A DNA stretch of 64,000 nt. Origin: Cichorium intybus. Lineage: Eukaryota > Streptophyta > Magnoliopsida > Asterales > Asteraceae. The translations under genes were made by a program, and so were the position numbers. Below the pieces are notes generated by a model. That model was given only the letters and a program-made list of their open reading frames with translations, was not told the origin of the DNA and did no database searches. The stretch spans positions 45,547,441-45,611,440 of the forward strand of contig CM042012.1 of assembly GCA_023525715.1 (NCBI GenBank), given 5' to 3'. Shown piece by piece: positions 12,026 through 23,051 of the stretch; position 1 is the stretch's first letter; each line of letters starts with the position of its first letter.

Positions 12026-12082
<57 letters not shown>
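12026..12082. repeat. (TA)n microsatellite in the RKD-like gene's 5' leader
   Basis: TA dinucleotides lie two bases upstream of the start codon at 12023 (minus strand). Their length will probably vary between alleles and could affect the leader or the choice of start codon. Confidence 0.95.
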
Positions 12083-12084
<2 letters not shown>

Positions 12085-13129
12085 TCTGATAACGGAAATA
12101 GTTCAATGAACAGTTAATTCAATAATAGTTTATTCATAAATAAGAACTAGAACCTACTCATCTGACATCGGTACAGCTCATGGTTCATCTGTATCTTACA
12201 TGTTTCCTTCCATCCTACTAGTATCTTGTAAAATGACATCACGTATCATATCTTTAACATGTTTAGGCATTTCCATAATACTTAACTCAAATGATTAAGA
12301 AATCAATAGCTAATACAAATCACAATTAGAGAATTCCATATGTTATCAAAGCGAAACTCCTAATTTCAAGATTTTACCAAATCAACTGTTAAAACATCAC
12401 AATATTGTAACAAGGACTCGATATGGCATATATTAGCAATCTACATATGAGGTGAACCAATGCATACTTTCAGATTTGGACATCTAGGGTTTGAAATCCT
12501 AACACTCAAGATCATTACCCTTGTCAATTAAGAACTCGAGAATGCATTTCGGGTATTAAATCCGACCATCCCAAACTTTTTCTACGCAAAACCCTTGATC
12601 AAAATGACAAAAATTTCACATCTTTTGCTCTGAAAATCGCCTAGGGAATTTTTGGTTCACTGCCGAATAACTCCCCTGAAGCAGGTTAGCGACATTAACC
12701 TTTAAAGTTAGCGTCGTTCACTTTTAAAATCCAACCCATACTCCAAAACCGACCCGTGTAAGTCTACTGGATACTACTGGATGTTATGGTAACTAGAACA
12801 CAAACCGTTTTCATAAACACGACCTGTGTAACTCCTACAAGGCTAAAACAGTTTCAATACACAACCCGGGAGGACCCATGTAACTCCTCCTAAGTCATAT
12901 AACAACCTAGTGACTCTTATTAGCTCAAGTTTACTTACCAAAAATATTACAGCATTACACCCCAAAACCAAAGCAATTGAAAACTGGGAAGCGCCAAGCA
13001 AAGACCTGAATTTACCTAGGAACGTGAGGACCAGATCAAACAAATAATACCAACATCGCTTTCCAAACCCTTGAGAATCCATTCAAAGTGCTAAATTTCG
13101 GGACGAAATTCCTTCTAACGGGTAGATAA
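12083..13129. other. Upstream region of the RKD-like gene and retrotransposon 3' internal end
   Basis: No gag-pol or other gene is visible. The part near 12083 would be the promoter side of the captured gene. The last 50 bases or so (ctaaatttcgggacgaaatt, about 13092-13111, then cggg-tagataa) are the retroelement's 3' internal end with a weak polypurine tract at about 13119-13129. The junction between captured and element DNA cannot be placed by eye. Confidence 0.55.
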
Positions 13130-15910
13130 TGTGACAACTGTCAAATTAGTCAACGAAAGTCAACTCAAGTCAACCAGAGCGTACGTTAGGTCAATATATT
13201 GAAATGTAAATTTCATAATCTCTACGATGTATTATTTGATATTATAATACTAAGTATGTTAATTCAAGTAAATAATACGAACAAATGCAATTAAGTTAGA
13301 TTTTTTTTTGGTATAAATGAAAAAAAAAAATTACATCGTGAATAGTGTCTGACGTGAACAGTAATTTGACGTGAATAGTGTTCAGTAAAAAAAAAAAAAA
13401 GAAAACAACAAAATTTCAAAGTCTTCTTCAAAAAGGGTGGGAAGACTTTGAAACTTGTATTTTTCATTTTTTTTTATATAATTTTATTAAAGTGGGCCCC
13501 TCTTAATTATTTATTCATATTTATATATTTTACCCCCAAAGAATCCGTATTTTCATTTCGAACACTACATATTCAATACGTATTGTTAAGTTTATAAAAA
13601 TATTATGATTTTTTATAAAACGAAAAATTTACCGTCAAAACCGTATCGTCGATACGAACAACCTGACGTCAAAATTTAATATTATTGATATCAGTTTTAT
13701 ATTTAATATTTTCTTTTTCTTTAAAATGAAATTGTATTTACATTTAAACCCTATATTTTCATTAAACATACAATTAATACCCTTACGTTAATTCGTTAAA
13801 GCTTTTTAGTTAAAAAGTTGATATTATTAAACTACGATTTTTGTAGATTATAGTTTTATAAACAAAAATCATTCTTTTTATATAAAAACTATTAATCTAT
13901 TTAAAGAGTATTTTAAGGGTATGTTTTGTCATAAACAATTTCTAAAAGCTATAAAAGTCAAATACCTGTATCTTGAGGGCTGCTATACGAAAATAAATCT
14001 ACTATAAATAGGACTCAAATTCTCATAATCAAACCACACCAATACAAGCTATATACACATATCGATAGAGTTGTAGAGATATAGCTTGAAAATATAGTAG
14101 AAAGATAGAAAAAGAGGGTTCGAGTTAGAAGCAGTAAGAGTCAGGCGATCTAACAACAATTGGTGATAAGATCATCATCGACATTAAGGTGAGTTCATAC
14201 CCCTTATTTTTATCTTTATTCAAGTTTTTAAGGGGGATAATACAAGTTATACTATAAAAATAGTTATTTATACTCATTTATAACAATAGTAAACGAAATG
14301 CGAATTTTGTAAACATCATTAAGCAATTCAATTATAATTCCAAAAATAATATTGAATGATCTACTTACGAGGGCGGTGTCTAGGCCGATCATTTGGGCTA
14401 GGTTGTTGGATTTCCGAAAGGCTTATACGCTGAAAGGGTCCTGCCTCCCCATTTGATCTTCTACCTGGCCGTTCTTTATTTGATAGTCATGAAATATTAT
14501 ATTGGAATTAATAAAGGGTATAACTAATTTATTACACCACTATTGTGGAGAATATATCTTAAAAGAAGTTCTTTATAACCATCTAAATAAGTTATTTCAC
14601 ATATTTGTAAATATATGCTTTTCACAACGGAATACTAAAAATAAACTATTATAGGAATAGTTTGTTGATACAAATGTTACTATGACGTTTTAAAGAGGAC
14701 AAATAATTTTATAAAATATATAATTGTTATACATTACTATATTATCATGGGAAAATGATAATGGACAAATACAAAGGTTTTTCATATACAAACTTTAACA
14801 AGTTGATTGATACATACATTTTTGTGAGACGGGTCTTCACAGTGCTTATTTAAGTACATACTATAAGTCCTGAAATTTATAACCAGAGTCTCGGTAAGAG
14901 AGCTTGATATTTGTGTATAGATCTATACGAGATTGACAACCCCGCACCTGAGCTGCTAGCTACAGCTAGACCGACGGGTCTGAGGTGACAAATGTCGTAA
15001 CAGTCCGACGCCTGAAGAACGTCGAAGCAGGCCTACATGGTCACAGTATGGTTATAGGACGTCTCGCATGGGAAATCAACTTTATAAAATGTTTACGTGG
15101 AAATATACATTTTCAAAGGTTTTATACTACAAGCTACGCTATACATTTTAGTCTTTGGATTTTTAAGACTTGGATACATTCATAAGAAAATATTGGATTT
15201 TCTTGGAGTACAATACTACATTTTACAAGGAAAGAGATTCCTTATACAAGTTTTATGGTATTGAAACTACATTTTTTCAAGTTACAAATATAAGTATGGT
15301 TTTACTTATATACACTGGTTCTATGGGAATTAAAACTATGTTTTATAAAAGATATAAATATAAGTACGGTTTACTTATATATACGAGTTTTATGGAATTA
15401 AGTCTACGATTAGTCTACAAGTAAACATCTATTTACACGTTTTCATACAACAATAAAACTACGTAATACTATTTTCAAGTATAGAAATACTTATACATTT
15501 ACGGTCTTTGGGTTTTAAGACTACTACTCATTTATAAGAAAATATTGGATTTTCCGGTTTCAAACACTATCTTTTTACAAGGAAAAAGGATTATGGATTT
15601 TCTCATACAAAAATCTTATGAACTCACCAACGTAATGTTGACACTCTTTCAAACTACTTGTATTCTCAGGAAATTGATAAGGTAACTACAACCTTTGACG
15701 ATGGGTCGCTATGGCATCATACTATGTATTTTGATATCATATTGTAATTGTATTTAAAATGTACAATCTTTTGAACTCTTGTAACATTTACAATTATGTA
15801 TATGATGGATGTGTTTGCTTTGATCACTATTGTACAAACGTTGTTGTGATACTGTTCGTGAATTCATCCACCCTCAAACGTTTCCGCCATCGTGGTTTGG
15901 GGGTGTGACA
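13130..15910 (+). repeat. 3' LTR (2781 bp)
   Basis: Direct copy of 7105-9879. It has a TATA box at 14003-14010 and the same donor-like taag|gtgagt with GT at 14189. It ends in TGTGACA immediately before GTAAA and the exon 1 region of defensin copy 1. Its promoter points towards copy 1 and could give read-through transcripts. Confidence 0.93.
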
Positions 15911-15926
15911 GTAAATGCGCATATAC

Positions 15927-16458
15927 ATGGCCAAACTCGCAGCTTACTTCTTGTTTCTAATTGTTTTGTTCTCAGGTTTGCGAGCTCAATTCTCTTGCTA
16001 GATGCTTATAATCTTCGATAACATTATTTTGATTTTAACATACGTGATGAAGTTTGTTGTAGATACATTGTGATATCCAACACGATTTGTCTCAAAGCAT
16101 ATCATGTTTGATTAAAATAGTTTCACATGGATTCCAAACATATCAACTCATTATGGAAAAATTATCATACAATAAATTTTAATATTTTCTTCTTGATTTA
16201 ACATAGCCATGTGCACAATATCTAATATTATTTGGTGAATATTATAAGTAATATGTTTGATTTATTTATCTTCGTCTTTTAGTTGGAGTTCTGATTATCA
16301 ATGGACAACAAAGATGTACAGTGGTGTGGGATCCAAACAGTTGTAATCTTAATGATTATCGTGCACAATGTTTTCAACATCACAATGGCGCCGAAGGAGT
16401 TTGCGAAATTTCAAGTGATAAGAGCCATTACGTTTGTATTTGTATTTACAATTGCTAA
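15927..16458 (+). pseudogene. Defensin-like gene copy 1 (damaged, array edge)
   Basis: Exons 15927-15975 and 16283-16458 with a 307-bp intron and intact splice sites; the frame is open. Relative to the consensus product described at copy 2 it has V14L, P20L, C42Y and Q49H. C42Y removes the first cysteine of the C-x3-C helix motif, so one conserved disulfide cannot form. The promoter and most of the leader sit 8.8 kb upstream beyond the LTR retrotransposon (7021-7104). Loss of both the promoter and a structural cysteine marks it as a probable pseudogene. Expression from the neighbouring LTR promoter cannot be excluded. Confidence 0.8.
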
Positions 16459-18033
16459 TGAAATCTTAAGCTAATAGGGTCACTTTGTGTTTAAACCTCA
16501 ACTACATTAGAGATGCAATTAAATCTAATAACATAACTTATATATATGAATTTTCGGATCTTTTTGAAATGTATTAAGTGAATTCATGTGAGACTTCTGT
16601 GATGGCGAATTGTTCGAGTTAGTAAAAGACCAACATATAAACTGTCTCTATACATCACTGTGATCAAGCATGTATCCGAAAAAAATAAAAAATCAGGGCG
16701 TTGTGTTAAATTGTTTACGGAGATATTGTATGAACCTCAATGAACGCTCGTAACGGCGTGACGAGGATATGAAACACATTGTTTTATTCTATAAAATGTT
16801 AATGATGTCAAAACAGATATGATAGTATATTTGAACTAGCCAACCATTGGAGTTTTGTCCGTCCCCTCATTACGTTTGCTTAAAAGTCGTACTATTATGG
16901 AGTATCAACGTATTATGTGCTGAAACCGTATAAATATGTAAAGATTTTTAGCTGAATGCCATCAATGTAGAAATGGTGTTTGGTCAACTTGTTGGCTACG
17001 ATGTATATTTCTTAATAAATCCTTTCTGTCCACCTGGAGATGACATGTGCCCATTCAAGCTAGGGAGAAAAAAAGTTTCATATTCGATTTATTTTGGTTA
17101 TGGCGATCAGTAAACTCCAGGCATATATAGTCAGTTGTTTACGCATGTGGTTATATACCAGAATGGCGAAATCCATGTTTTACATGACGTTGTCCGTAGG
17201 TACATAACGGTATCGGTACCGGAAAGTGCCAAAAAAAGTTCAATTATAACCATCTTTGCACATTAAACGTGGTATAAAAAAGGTTTCCAGGGAAAGAGTT
17301 CCTTTTAAGATGGTGTTCGAACTCGGATGTTCATTCGTTACCGTTAAGATTGAAAGAATCAATAATTATGACTTTTTCAAACGAGGTACTTGACCTTCAC
17401 TGGTAACTTGTAGGTAGTTTAAAATGTTAATTTTAAGTACAATTCCTAATATGTTCAAATGTCCAAATCATAATGCTAATGTGTAAGTAATACAAAATGC
17501 TACTGTGCAGGTAAAATGCCAAGGTCTGATGTTGAAACAAATAACACGCAGGTTCTAATCTGTCCAAATATACATCTATGAGATGTCATGCTCTTCTATT
17601 AGAAAAGGGTTAAGATGCTAACAATGTAAGGGAAATTCCTAGGTCTGATGTTGAAAACATGTACATGTCTGATGTTGTCAAATACTTAGTATAGATGTTT
17701 AAACGCACAATCACCTCAAAAATTTCTGGTTTCATAAAAGCTTTTGAACCCAATTCAGATTATAATTAATCATTTCTTAGTATAACGTTTGAAGTGAATT
17801 ATAAATCAATGAACTTTAAGAAAAAGAAATATATAATTTAATTATCAAGTTCGGTTTTAGAGAGGATTATGTGCATAATATAGGATAAACTTGAAAGCTT
17901 CTTTTATGTTACCTATATGTTACCGATGGAAGTTTTTTTCATCATTAATTACATTCAATTAAATCCTAGCCGTTTTGTACCATTAACTTTTAATTAAGAA
18001 TTGAAGAGAAGAGAAAGTAATGCTTACTTGGTC
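16459..18033. other. Array spacer (representative of all units)
   Basis: About 1.57 kb between a stop codon and the next TATA-like box. The first 100 bases or so are AT-rich and carry likely polyadenylation signals. A broken reading frame follows (16952-17266), then a ggtatcggtacc tract of variable length (17209-17220 here). Next comes a region with three copies of tctgatgttg and an acatgtacatgt palindrome, then an AT-rich upstream promoter region. The same content recurs at 18656-20229, 20852-22429, 23052-24625, 25248-26826, 27449-29023, 29646-31219, 31842-33416, 34039-35613, 36235-37815, 38437-40017, 40639-42219, 42685-44259, 44882-46456, 47079-48653, 49275-50855, 51478-53058, 53681-55260, 55883-57463, 58086-59674 and 60297-61868. 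No further gene is supported. Confidence 0.75.
16952..17266 (+). pseudogene. Broken reading frame of unknown origin in the spacer
   Basis: Fifty-three open codons, a TAA at 17111-17113, then 50 more open codons to a TAA at 17264-17266. The reading contains protein-like stretches such as VFGQLVGYDVYFLINPF and YQNGEIHVLHDVVRRYI. I do not recognise the family. It recurs in every unit. In some units (for example after copies 2 and 3) a further stop arises where ccggaaag is ccgtaaag. It may be a remnant of a gene caught in the original duplicated segment. Its repetition shows only that the whole unit is copied. Confidence 0.25.
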
Positions 18034-18041
18034 TATTTAAA
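18034..18041 (+). promoter_or_regulatory. TATA-like box of defensin copy 2 (model for the array)
   Basis: TATTTAAA lies 89 bp upstream of the start codon, which leaves about 55-60 nt for a leader if transcription starts some 30 bp downstream. The same box sits 88-89 bp before the ATG in every copy from 2 to 22 and is mutated to TACTTAAA only in the orphan promoter of copy 1. Confidence 0.7.
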
Positions 18042-18122
18042 CGAACATTATCATCAATCCCCAAACCAAGAGGTTCAGAAATCCTACGTTGAAGTTATCG
18101 GTCTCTGTAAATGCGCATAAAC

Positions 18123-18655
18123 ATGGCCAAACTCGCAGCTTACTTCTTGTTTCTAATTGTTGTGTTCTCAGGTTTGCGAGCTCAATTCTCTTGCTAGATG
18201 CTTAAAATCTTCGATAACGTTATTTTGATTTTAACATACGTGATGAAGTTTGTTGTAGATACATTGTGATATCCAACACGATTTGTCTCAAAGCATATCT
18301 TGTTTGATTAAAATAGTTTCACATTGATTCCAAACATATCAAACTCATTGTGGAAAAATTATCATACAATAAATTTTAATATTTTCTTCTTGATTTAACA
18401 TAGCCATGTGCACAATATCTAATATTATTTGGTTAATATTATAAGTAATATGTTTGATTTATTTATCTTCGTCTTTTAGTTGGAGTTCCGATTATCAATG
18501 GACAACAAAGATGTACAGTGGTGTGGGATCCAAACAGTTGTAATCTTAATGATTGTCGTGCACAATGTTTTCAACAGCACAATGGCGCCGAAGGAGTTTG
18601 CGAAATTTCAAGTGATAAGAGCCATTACGTTTGTATTTGTATTTACAATTGCTAA
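18123..18655 (+). CDS. Defensin-like secreted peptide, copy 2 (consensus type)
   Basis: Exon 1 (18123-18171) and exon 2 (18480-18655) join across a 308-bp GT-AG intron in phase 1 to encode 74 residues. Residues 1-24 are a signal peptide with a hydrophobic core (AAYFLFLIVVFS) and likely cleavage after ING. The mature 50 residues carry eight cysteines at 28, 37, 42, 46, 57, 68, 70 and 74, including C-x3-C, G-x-C (55-57) and C-x-C. This is the CS-alpha-beta plant defensin order, and an intron near the end of the signal sequence is typical of the family. Counting Lys/Arg against Asp/Glu gives about -2, unlike cationic antifungal defensins. The ATG has A at -3 and G at +4. A weaker in-frame ATG lies four codons upstream. 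The target is unknown: antimicrobial, signalling (SCR- or LURE-like) or metal-binding roles are all possible. Confidence 0.92.
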
Positions 18656-20318
18656 TGAAATCTTAAGCTAATAGGGTCACTTTGTGTTTAAACCTCAACT
18701 ACATTAGAGATGCAATTAAATTGAATAACATAATTTATATATATGAATTTTCGGATCTTTTTGAAATGTATTAAATGAATTCATGTGAGACTTCTGTGAT
18801 GGCGAATTGTTCGAGTTAGTAAAAGACCAACATATAAACTGTCTCTATACATCATTGTGATCAAGCATGTATCCGAAAAAAATAAAAAATCAGGGCGTTG
18901 TGTTAAATTGTTTACGGAGATATTGTATGAACCTCAATGAACGCTCGTAACGGCGTGACGAGGATATGAAACACATTGTTTTATTCTATAAAATGTTAAT
19001 GATGTCAAAACAGATATGATAGTATATTTGAACTAGCCAACCATTGGAGTTTTGTCCGTCCCCTCATTACGTTTGCTTAAAAGTCGTACTATTATGGAGT
19101 ATCAACGTATTATGTGCTGAAACCGTATAAATATGTAAAGATTTTTAGCTGAATGCCATCAATGTAGAAATGGTGTTTGGTCAACTTGTTGGCTACGATG
19201 TATATTTCTTAATAAATCCTTTCTGTCCACCTGGAGATGACATGTGCCCATTCAAGCTAGGGAGAAAAAAAGTTTCATATTCGATTTATTTTGGTTATGG
19301 CGATCAGTAAACTCCAGGCATATATAGTCAGTTGTTTACGCATGTGGTTATATACCAGAATGGCGAAATCCATGTTTTACATGACGTTGTCTGTAGGTAC
19401 ATAACGGTATCGGTACCGTAAAGTGCCAAAAATGTTCAATTATAACCATCTTTGCACATTAAACGTGGTATAAAAAAGGTTTCCAGGGAAAGAGTTCCTT
19501 TTAAGATGGTGTTCGAACTCGGATGTTCATTCGTTACCGTTAAGATTGAAAGGATCAATAATTATGACTTTTTCAAACGAGGTACTTGACCTTCACTGGT
19601 AACTTGTAGGTAGTTTAAAATGTTAATTTTAAGTACAATTCCTAATATGTTCAAATGTCCAAATCATAATGCTAATGTGTAAGTAATACAAAATGCTACT
19701 GTGCAGGTAAAATGCCAAGGTCTGATGTTGAAAAAAATAACACGCAGGTTCTAATCTGTCCAAATATACATCTATGAGATGTCATGCTCTTCTATTAGAA
19801 AAGGGTTAAGATGCTAACAATGTAAGGGAAATTCCTAGGTCTGATGTTGAAAACATGTACATGTCTGATGTTGTCAAATACTTAGTATAGATGTTTAAAC
19901 GCACAATCACCTCAAAAATTTCTGGTTTCATAAAAGCTTTTGAACCCAATTCAGATTATAATTAATCATTTCTTAGTATAACGTTTGAAGTGAATTATAA
20001 ATCAATGAACTTTAAGAAAAAGAAATATATAATTTAATTATCAAGTTCGGTTTTAGAGAGGATTATGTGCATAATATAGGATAAACTTGAAAGCTTCTTT
20101 TATGTTACCTATATGTTACCGATGGAAGTTTTTTTCATCATTAATTACATTCAATTAAATCCTAGCCGTTTTGTACCTTTAACTTTTAATTAAGAATTGA
20201 AGAGAAGAGAAAGTAACGCTTATTTGGTCTATTTAAACGAACATTATCATCAATCCCCAAACCAAGAGGTTCAGAAATCCTACGTTGAAGTTATCGGTCT
20301 CTGTAAATGCGCATAAAC

Positions 20319-20851
20319 ATGGCCAAACTCGCAGCTTACTTCTTGTTTCTAATTGTTGTGTTCTCAGGTTTGCGAGCTCAATTCTCTTGCTAGATGCTTA
20401 TAATCTTCGATAACGTTATTTTGATTTTAACATACGTGATGAAGTTTTTTGTAGATACATTGCGATATCCAACACGATTTGTCTCAAAGCATCTCTTGTT
20501 TGATTAAAATAGTTTCACATTGATTCCAAACATATCAAACTCATTGTGGAAAAATTATCATACAATAAATTTTAATATTTTCTTCTTGATTTAACATAGC
20601 CATGTGCACAATATCTAATATTATTTGGTTAATATTATAAGTAATATGTTTGATTTATTTATCTTCGTCTTTTAGTTGGAGTTCCGATTATCAAAGGACA
20701 ACAAAGATGTACAGTGGTGTGGGATCCAAACAGTTGTAATCTTAATGATTGTCGTGCACAATGTTTTCAACAGCACAATGGCGCCGAAGGAGTTTGCGAA
20801 ATTTCAAGTGATAAGAGCCATTACGTTTGTATTTGTATTTACAATTGCTAA
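20319..20851 (+). CDS. Defensin-like peptide, copy 3
   Basis: Exons 20319-20367 and 20676-20851, TATA-like box at 20230. The product differs from consensus only by N23K, two residues before the predicted mature start. This puts a Lys at the cleavage region and could shift or weaken signal-peptidase processing, though the mature peptide is unchanged. The intron carries the gaagttttttgtag variant shared only with copy 5, which marks copies 3 and 5 as products of a two-unit duplication. Confidence 0.9.
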
Positions 20852-22518
20852 TGAAATCTTAAGCTAATAGGGTCACTTTGTGTTTAAACCTCAACTACAT
20901 TAGAGATGCAATTAAATTGAATAACATAATTTATATATATGAATTTTCGGATCTTTTTGAAATGTATTAAATGAATTCATGTGAGACTTCTGTGATGGCG
21001 AATTGTTCGAGTTAGTAAAAGACCAACATATAAACTGTCTCTATACATCACTGTGATCAAGCATGTATCCGAAAAAAATAAAAAATCAGGGCGTTGTGTT
21101 AAATTGTTTACGGAGATATTGTATGAACCTCAATGAACGCTCGTAACGGCGTGACGAGGATATGAAACACATTGTTTTATTCTATAAAATGTTAATGATG
21201 TCAAAACAGATATGATAGTATATTTGAACTAACCAACCATTGGAGTTTTGTCCGTCCCCTCATTACGTTTGCGTAAAAGTCGTACTATTATGGAGTATCA
21301 ACGTATTATGTGCTGAAACCGTATAAATATGTAAAGATTTTAGCTGAATGCCATCAATGTAGAAATGGTGTTTGGTCAACTTGTTGGCTACGATGTATAT
21401 TTCTTAATAAATCCTTTCTGTCCACCTGGAGATGACATGTCCCCATTCAAGCTAGGGAGAAAAAAAGTTTTATATTCGATTTATTTTGGTTATGGCGATC
21501 AGTAAACTCCAGGCATATATAGTCAGTTGTTTACGCATGTGGTTATATACCAGAATGGCGAAATCCATGTTTTACATGACGTTGTCCGTAGGTACATAAC
21601 GGTATCGGTACCGTAAAGTGCCAAAAAAAGTTCAATTATAACCATCTTTGCACATTAAACGTGGTATAAAAAAGGTTTCCAGGGAAAGAGTTCCTTTTAA
21701 GATGGTGTTCGAACTCGGATGTTCATTCGTTACCGTTAAGATTGAAAGAATCAATAATTATGACTTTTTCAAACGAGGTACTTGACCTTCACTGGTAACT
21801 TGTAGGTAGTTTAAAATGTTAATTTTAAGTACAATTCCTAATATGTTCAAATGTCCAAATCATAATGCTAATGTGTAAGTAATACAAAATGCTACTGTGC
21901 AGGTAAAATGCCAAGGTCTGATGTTGAAAAAAATAACACGCAGGTTCTAATCTGTCCAAATATACATCTATGAGATGTCATGCTCTTCTATTAGAAAAGG
22001 GTTAAGATGCTAACAATGTAAGGGAAATTCCTAGGTCTGATGTTGAAAACATGTACATGTATGATGTTGTCAAATACTTAGTATAGATGTTTAAACGCAC
22101 AATCACCTCAAAAATTTATGGTTTCATAAAAGCTTTTGAACCCAATTCAGATTATAATTAATCATTTCTTAGTATAACGTTTGAAGTGAATCATAAATCA
22201 ATGAACTTTAAGAAAAAGAAATATATAATTTAATTATCAAGTTCGGTTTTAGAGAGGATTATGTGCATAATATAGGATAAATAAACTTGAAAACTTCTTT
22301 TATGTTACCTATATGTTACCGATGGAAGTTTTTTTCATCATTAATTACATTCAATTAAATCCTAGCCGTTTTGTACCTTTAACTTTTAATTAAGAATTGA
22401 AGAGAAGAGAAAGTAATGCTTACTTGGTCTATTTAAACGAACATTATCATCAATCCCCAAACCAAGAGGTTCAGAAATCCTACGTTGAAGTTATCGGTCT
22501 CTGTAAATGCACATAAAC

Positions 22519-23051
22519 ATGGCCAAACGCGCAGCTTACTTCTTGTTTCTAATTGTTGTGTTATCAGGTTTGCGAGCTCAATTCTCTTGCTAGATGCTTA
22601 TAATCTTCGATAACGTTATTTTGATTTTAACATACGTGATGAAGCTTGTTGTAGATACATTGCGATATCCAACACGATTTGTCTGAAAGCATATCTTGTT
22701 TGATTAAAATAGTTTCACATTGATTCCAAACATATCAAACTCATTGTGGAAAAATTATCATACAATAAATTTTAATATTTTCTTCTTGATTTAACATAGC
22801 CATGTGCACAATATCTAATATTATTTGGTTAATATTATAAGTAATATGTTTGATTTATTTATCTTCGTCTTTTAGTTGGAGTTCCGATTATCAATGGACA
22901 ACAAAGATGTACAGTGGTGTGGGATCCAAACAGTTGTAATCTTAATGATTGTCGTGCACAATGTTTTCAACAGCACAATGGCGCCGAAGGAGTTTGCGAA
23001 ATTTCAAGTGATAAGAGCCATTACGTTTGTATTTGTATTTACAATTGCTAA
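22519..23051 (+). CDS. Defensin-like peptide, copy 4
   Basis: Exons 22519-22567 and 22876-23051, TATA-like box at 22430. Changes are L4R and F15L, both in the signal peptide, and the mature peptide is consensus. L4R adds a charge to the N-terminal region, which is compatible with secretion. The upstream in-frame codon reads ATGCAC instead of ATGCGC. F15L, the aagcttgttgtag intron variant and the preceding ggataaataaac insertion are shared with copy 6. Confidence 0.9.

Larger units (their letters stand above)
7105..15910 (+). mobile_element. Ty3/gypsy LTR retrotransposon carrying an RKD-like gene, no gag-pol
   Basis: Two long direct LTRs start TGTGACAACTG and end GTGTGACA, and both lie between GTAAA target duplications (7100-7104 and 15911-15915). 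A primer-binding site for initiator-Met tRNA follows the 5' LTR. Just before the 3' LTR, the sequence tttcgggacgaaattcc plus a purine-rich stretch resembles the 3' ends of Tekay/Del-type chromoviruses. The roughly 3.25-kb interior (9880-13129) has no recognisable gag, protease, RT, RNase H or integrase. Most of it is an antisense RKD-like gene with introns. The element is therefore nonautonomous and would depend on a relative for movement. Confidence 0.92.

Noticed and set aside
12843..13082. 79-codon minus-strand frame near the retrotransposon 3' end
   Set aside because: Overlaps the element's 3' internal end. No domain was recognised and it has no link to the RKD-like exons.
18123..18197. 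Unspliced 24-codon peptide from exon 1 into the intron
   Set aside because: It would end in TAG shortly after the donor site. The donor, acceptor and family structure all support splicing. At most it would be an intron-retention product.
18480..18671. A 63-codon frame repeated in every unit that reads like a small membrane protein
   Set aside because: It starts at TTG directly after a splice acceptor and lies in a different phase from the defensin exon 2. Its conservation follows from the copying of the whole unit. The spliced frame has the family cysteine pattern and this one has no recognisable features.
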